Source of the DNA: Cordilura impudica
Lineage: Eukaryota > Arthropoda > Insecta > Diptera > Scathophagidae
Direction of reading: 5' to 3'
Assembly: GCA_963682025.1 (NCBI GenBank)
Contig: OY821518.1
Span: 219,572,868-219,636,867 of the forward strand
DNA length: 64,000 nucleotides
Below the pieces are notes generated by a model, which worked only from the letters and a program-made list of their open reading frames with translations, was not told the origin of the DNA and searched no databases. The position numbers were made by a program, and so were the translations under genes. Below, in pieces: positions 59,044-64,000 of the stretch (its first letter is position 1; every line of letters starts with the position of its first letter).

Positions 59044-59449
59044 TTATTAGTGTAAATTTTTTTATTTCAATGCTTGCTGATGCTGATATACAATGTTTTT
59101 TGTTTTTTCATTCGGTACAACAATTTATCAGATTTTTGGGCGTTCCTGCCCTGGAGCAAGGTACATGTAGCTGCCCATGAGAAGAAGATGGATTATTCAT
59201 ATTACATCTGGCAACGCTTAACTGTTGGCCTTGAACTTAGAATATCATTTGGCAATTTTTCTTTTGAGCGATTTTTGATTTTGGCCATTTTTTATTTTGT
59301 ATATTTTTTTTGGGCAATTTTTATTTTTCGCGATTTTTGGGTTTGGTGATTTTTGATTTTGGCGATATATCTTCCACAACAAATCACATTGATAACTAAT
59401 GAACTTGTCAAAAGAATGTCGCTTTCGTATTGCTTCATATTTTTTACAT
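59044..59449. other. Spacer between CACGCCCA repeats
   Basis: T-rich with GATTTTTG-type simple repetition. No gene. Confidence 0.4.
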
Positions 59450-60363
59450 AGGAGGTGCCACGCCCACTAATCCCATCCCGCCCAATTTTTGTTGGACTAT
59501 TCACATTAATATCTGATGGAGTCATGCAAAATATCGAGTCTTTCCCTTTTATAGTACACCAGTCATATGATATTAGATATCTACTTTGCATGGGCGGTGC
59601 TACGCCCACTGCTCGGATCACGCCCATTTTTTTGTTCGACTAATCAGACAAAGAACATATGGGCTCACGCAAAGCCACAAAGCTCTCTTTTGCAGTACTC
59701 CAGATATATGACATTAAATAGTTACTTTGCATGGGGAGTGCCACGCCCATTGTTGTGAACCCGCCAATTTTTTGTTCGACTACACATATTAGGATCTGAT
59801 AGGCTCGTGCAAAGTACCAAAGCTTCCTTTTTTAGCACACCATTTATATGATATCATATATTTACATTGTATGGCGGTGCCACGCCCACTGATCCGATCA
59901 CGCCCATTTTTGTCTAACTAATCAAATGAATAACTTATGGGCTCACACAAAGTCCCAAGACTCTCATTATTACAGTACTCCAGATATATGGCATTTTATA
60001 TTTAATTTGTATGGGAGGTACCACGCCTACTTATCCGATCCCGCCCATTTCCGGCGTAGCTACTAATATTAACAATAGGTGACCTCACACAAATTTGCAA
60101 AGCTCTCCCTATCATAGTACTCAATATATGTATATGATATTAAAAATTTACTTTGTGTGGGAGGTGCCACGCCCACCAAAAATATTTAAAAAATTATAGC
60201 CTATAGCACTTCCCATATCCGCAGTAAGACTCTTTGAAAATTTCAGGAAGATCAGATGGGTGGTTACGGAGATTACCTCCTACAAACAAACAAACAAACA
60301 AACAAACAAACAAACAAACAAACAAACACACATTACCTCTTTATTATATTATATTAGTATAGA
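59450..60363 (-). repeat. CACGCCCA repeat, copy 2 with six tandem modules
   Basis: GGTGCCACGCCCACT (with variants) recurs at about 59454, 59595, 59736, 59878, 60018 and 60161, a period of 140-143 bp. Each module also carries GATC(A/C)CGCCCATTTTT and GCAAAG…CAAAGCTCTC. It ends with an (ACAA)n run (60283-60327) and TTAGTATAGAT like copy 1. Confidence 0.85.
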
Positions 60364-60369
60364 TAACAA

Positions 60370-61685
60370 CAGAAAATTATCATCTATATTAAAAACAATC
60401 GAAAATATATTTTTTATTATTCAGTAGAATTAATTAGCTTTGCAGTCTTGTAAAAATAGATTCTAAATCCTTTATAATTTTTTTGAACACCAACTCTGCC
60501 TATTTTGAGTGCAACCTTTATGGGCTAGAGTGTGTCAGATTGGAATGACCGACAACAATGAATTTAAAAAACATCAATAGCATATTTTGTATGCTTCAAG
60601 CTAAAAGTCAATGTTTGATCTGTTTTGTGTTAGATGTCAGATCATTTGTTTTAGTTTTTCTATTTTGCAATCGAAGCACATTTATTCGATTTTATTCTTT
60701 TGAGCTAACCATTTTTATATTTTTATAGCTTGACACATTTTCTAGATTTCGTGTTTTTATGTTATATTTTGCTTCATTGCTTATGTTGCAATTTCAAAAA
60801 GAGAACCATACAAAAAATACTGCTAACAATATTGTACTTGTAGTTGTATGTATGTATGGAAAAACGATTTTTTTATATAAAATATATTCCCAAAGGTTTT
60901 TTAAATTCTGGCATTGTTGACCTTTAACAGGAGATATAATGAAAAATATTTATTGCTTGCTTTTGCTGTTGCTTTGCTCGCCTTGTTTTATGATTACTGA
61001 TTTATGACTCAAGTAATTGTTGGTAATTAGGGTGTCAAAAAGACTTGAGAACTTTTTCAAGGGGGCTTCCGGAGGCTTCTTAAATTTAAATCACAAATTG
61101 ATGAAAAGCATTTCATAAGTCTTTGAGTTATTATTTCCAAAGAAATATGTTTCAAACTTTAATTTAGCCATTTAGCTGCCATATATGAACTTTTTTGCGA
61201 ACTTTACTTACATTTCTTAAAAAAACGCTTCATAACTTTTAAAAATTTCATGAAAGTGTAAAAAACTAATGATGCAGTTTGGTAGTAAAGGTGGAAAAAT
61301 TCTAAGATTATTGATTTTAGTTGTTTACTGGTCTTTCATGTGATCAGCTATTGAGTTAACAACAAAACAAGTAAACTAACAAAAATATTACAACCAATAG
61401 TCAAGTATCACTTTGTAAATTTAAAAACGAAAACAATATATAAAACGTACACGTGAGAACAATGTTACAGCCTCATCGGGGTATAAGTTTAGAATAATAA
61501 GAAATAAAAGAACAAAAGTCTACAATTCAACTCAATGAGCTGAACATCAAACTAAGTTTTATCCAATGCAAAAAATTGGCGAGGAGTACCAAGACGAGGT
61601 TATTTTGGAAGGAATGCCGAAAATGCACATTCCACTAATTAATATTACTAAATGTAAAATTGAAAATATTCTTAAATTTTGTAGA
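60370..61685. other. Unannotated AT-rich DNA
   Basis: No feature recognised. Confidence 0.4.
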
Positions 61686-62045
61686 AATTGTATTTCAGAA
61701 AGTATCATTTGTATTTCAGAAAACATGAATTGAATTTCAGAAAGTATCAATTGTATTTCACGAAACATCAATAGAATTTCAGAAAGTATCAATTGTGTTT
61801 CAGAAAGTACTGGTTTTTATATTGTAGCTGATTAAAAAATTAATTCCTCATCTTCCTACCACTAAGAGTCCGCCCATTTTCTGTGACTCCAAATCACTAA
61901 TAGAAGTAATAATAACTTTTCGGTATTTTTGGGCAAACTACTTTTTGATTCTGAAATTCAATTGATATTTTCTGAAACTCAATCGTTGTTTTCTGAGATA
62001 CAATTGACACTTTCTGAAATTCAATTGATGTTTTCTGAGATAAAG
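61686..62045. repeat. Inverted minisatellite arms (potential long hairpin)
   Basis: The left arm (61686-61810) is a tandem array of TTTCAGAAAGTATCAATTGTA-like units, period about 30. The right arm (61950-62040) is an array of the complement, CTGAAATTCAATTGATGTTTT-like. A 140-bp spacer lies between. Transcribed, this would fold into a long imperfect hairpin. The frame MILSEIQ… on the minus strand is only a translation of the array. Confidence 0.78.
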
Positions 62046-62143
62046 TTGGAAAATGTGTAGTTATTCAATCAGGTTTTGAGTAATTTTCTTCGTGAGACTT
62101 TTTTGATGCGGGCTCTATTATTCAGAGCACAAAAATAATAATT

Positions 62144-62923
62144 ATACCCTATACCACTATGTGGTTTGGGTATAATGACTTTGTACTGCTGTTTGCAACA
62201 ACCAAAAATATTTGACCACACCCATCTTTAATCATACCGATCGAATCAGAATCACTATCTGATTCGATTTAACGATGTCCGTCCGTCTGTGTGTCCATGT
62301 AAAGCTTGTAATCAAACTGCAGGTCGCAAATATGAATATATTTAGACGAACTTTGGCATTTAATCTTTTGTCGGCCATGGGATGAACGCTATTGAAATCG
62401 GTGAGAATCGGTCCATGTTCAGACCTGGCCCCCATACAAATGACCCCTATGAAATCAACATATATTGCCTTAAGATCCAAATTATCATACAAATCTTAGT
62501 CAAATTGGGTTTCTATATACATATTACATCCATTAACTAGTAGTCCAAAAATGATCCCTATCGGACAACTCTTAGTCATAGGCCCCATATAGAGCTGCTT
62601 CCCGATCTTCACTTAAATCTATAAAAAAAAAAAAAATATTGCACTGATTCTTCTAAAATTTTGTTTGTATATATATTTTTGCAAAGAGACTTTACCAAAC
62701 ATAGTCAAGATCGGTCCATTTTTGGGCCTACTCCCCATATAGGTATATCATCCGATATGAACTTTTTCATCTGCAGCCAAAAAAATTAATAAAAAATCCC
62801 ACTCAAATTTGGCTTATGCTTATTTTCTATGTCCAGTTAGTTGGGGTAATGAGATAGGGGATTCAAACGCATGGTATAGGGTATCATATAGTCGGTCTAG
62901 AATACTATAATTTTCTTACTTGT
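62144..62923 (-). repeat. CCGT-family interspersed repeat, copy C5
   Basis: Same orientation as C4. The CCGT run is reduced to two units (62279-62286), and the palindrome near the right end is broken (about 62891-62908). Confidence 0.85.
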
Positions 62924-63576
62924 TTTTAATTGTGTTCGAAAACTATTTTTTATAGCTGCTCCTGAAGTTTTTTTTTTTGCAATTTTTTAAGTGTTTTTTA
63001 TGCGGCCCTAACCACCGGACAAAAACTGGTTTCAAACCTTAAAATATACTTTACTACATGCTTCAATTCTGTTCCTATAAATACACAAGTTTCTAAAAAT
63101 TATTTTAAATATTTCCATCCAGATGTCAATACTGACATATGGGTATCATTTGATACCCATATTGACACTAACTGATGGGCAGTTATATTTAAGAAAATTT
63201 TTGGAAATTGTTATGTCCTAAAAATTTGTAAGTACCTTTAAAAAGAGACATGACGACTACTGTTATGTGTATATGGTCATATTCAATTCCAACAAAAAAA
63301 TATAAAATTGTCATACGGTTCAGTATGTATAAAACTATTACATATAATGTTTGGTGTTAGAAAGGGGTTCTAATTTTTTTGAGTAAACTGCATTTAAAGT
63401 TACTGCTAACACATACATATAATTATACAATGCTATGTGTGTGTTTATTAAATTTGTTAATGTGTTCGTAATCAAAATGCGTTTGTTTTTTGTTTTGATT
63501 TGGTTCTTTATTTAATGAAAAAATTAAATTTCCTAGAATTTGCACTCGAATTTCTGCTAGTAGTACTAAATATGGG
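62924..63576. other. Unannotated AT-rich DNA
   Basis: Includes a short inverted repeat of ATATGGGTATCA with TGATACCCATAT (63137-63162). No gene. Confidence 0.4.
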
Positions 63577-64000
63577 GCGTTTCACGTCAAGTGATACAAC
63601 TATTAAAACTGATGTTTTCCGATCGGGATGAAATTTGCACCAAGGTTAGTCCTATTGGATAGTAGTTTAAGCACAATTTTTCAACAAGATCGGTCCAGAA
63701 CTGTCTGAGCTAGAGGGGGTGAAAATTTTACATTTTGACCAATCAGATGTTTCTTCTCATCCATGTACCATTTTACCTATTGTTCTTAGCAAAATTTGTG
63801 CCAAATAGTTTAGATAGCTATTTCCTCAGTCTTTCGGAAAAAAAATTAAAAAAAATAAAAAAATTTTTTTTAGTTTTTTTTTCATAATCAAGAATTTTTT
63901 GACTTTTTTTCAAAAAAGGAATTTTTTGGCTCAAAAGAATGCTTAGGTTTTTTCCTTTAAGACCTTTTTTTCGCTTAGTGGATGCGAGTGGGATATCTAT
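63577..64000. mobile_element. Long-inverted-repeat element, copy 2 (cut by window end)
   Basis: The tip GCGTTTCACGTCAAGTGAT is followed by about 265 bp matching the arm of the element at 19612-20530 (GTTAGTCCTATTGGATAGTA, AGAGGGGGT, TTTCGGAAAAAAA). The A/T-rich centre then runs to the window edge. It preserves the tip that copy 1 lost on its left side. Confidence 0.72.

Noticed and set aside
59074..59349. Frame with LPWSKVHVAAHEKKM as a possible gene
   Set aside because: Low-complexity T-rich region, no family recognised, no coding bias.
1..64000. CRISPR arrays, bacterial operons, rRNA or complete tRNA genes
   Set aside because: None seen. Sequence character and element types are eukaryotic, and the tandem arrays lack repeat-spacer structure.

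Overview
The window looks like gene-poor, AT-rich chromosomal DNA of a higher (brachyceran, probably cyclorrhaphan) fly. That reading is an inference from the repeat types: Transib, piggyBac, DUF4371-type hAT, BEL/Pao, Jockey-like LINEs and the CCGT-microsatellite interspersed repeats common in such genomes. I found no convincing host gene. Nearly every open frame longer than about 100 codons is a transposable-element remnant or a chance frame inside a repeat.

Layout. 867-9525 is one hAT element with a perfect 8-bp target duplication, split by a second DNA transposon (2583-6921, 4-bp duplication ATAT, DUF7869-like protein) and by a CCGT repeat (7398-8456). 10640-15620 holds BEL/Pao remnants split by Transib copy 1 (12147-15536). 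17764-20594 is a dead piggyBac with a long-inverted-repeat element nested inside it. 22187-24906 is a 5'-truncated LINE with a long open reverse-transcriptase frame, and a second piggyBac (24910-27531) begins 3 bp after its tail. 28773-29912 has two direct copies of a CAGTGG-start repeat. 30380-30590 (minus) combines a tRNA-like segment with a hammerhead ribozyme fold. 30761-32595 is a second copy of the ATAT transposon. 33730-39150 (minus) is a LINE split by Transib copy 2 (34243-38381), which itself carries a CCGT repeat. 39426-48475 has a CCGT repeat, a split LINE and a minus-strand block of two unclassified multicopy gene families (44443-47175). 50920-57200 has a CCGT repeat, a probable LTR with two internal minisatellites, and a nearly full-length but broken LINE. 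58596-64000 is a series of tandem and inverted repeats.

How the parts relate. The window is a record of nested insertion. Precise target duplications (8 bp hAT, 5 bp Transib, 4 bp ATAT element, TTAA piggyBac) allow the order of events to be read directly: hAT before the ATAT element, BEL and LINE before Transib, Transib 2 before its CCGT repeat, LINE before piggyBac 2. Almost all coding regions carry frameshifts or stops, so activity today would need intact copies elsewhere.

Most interesting: both Transib copies keep RSS-like ends (best: CACAGTG, 23-bp spacer, ACAAAAATC, one mismatch from the canonical vertebrate V(D)J signal). Next are the tRNA-like plus hammerhead unit on the minus strand, and the ATAT-target transposon family whose excision would leave the hAT reading frame continuous. 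All family names come from recognising motifs by eye; no database search was run.
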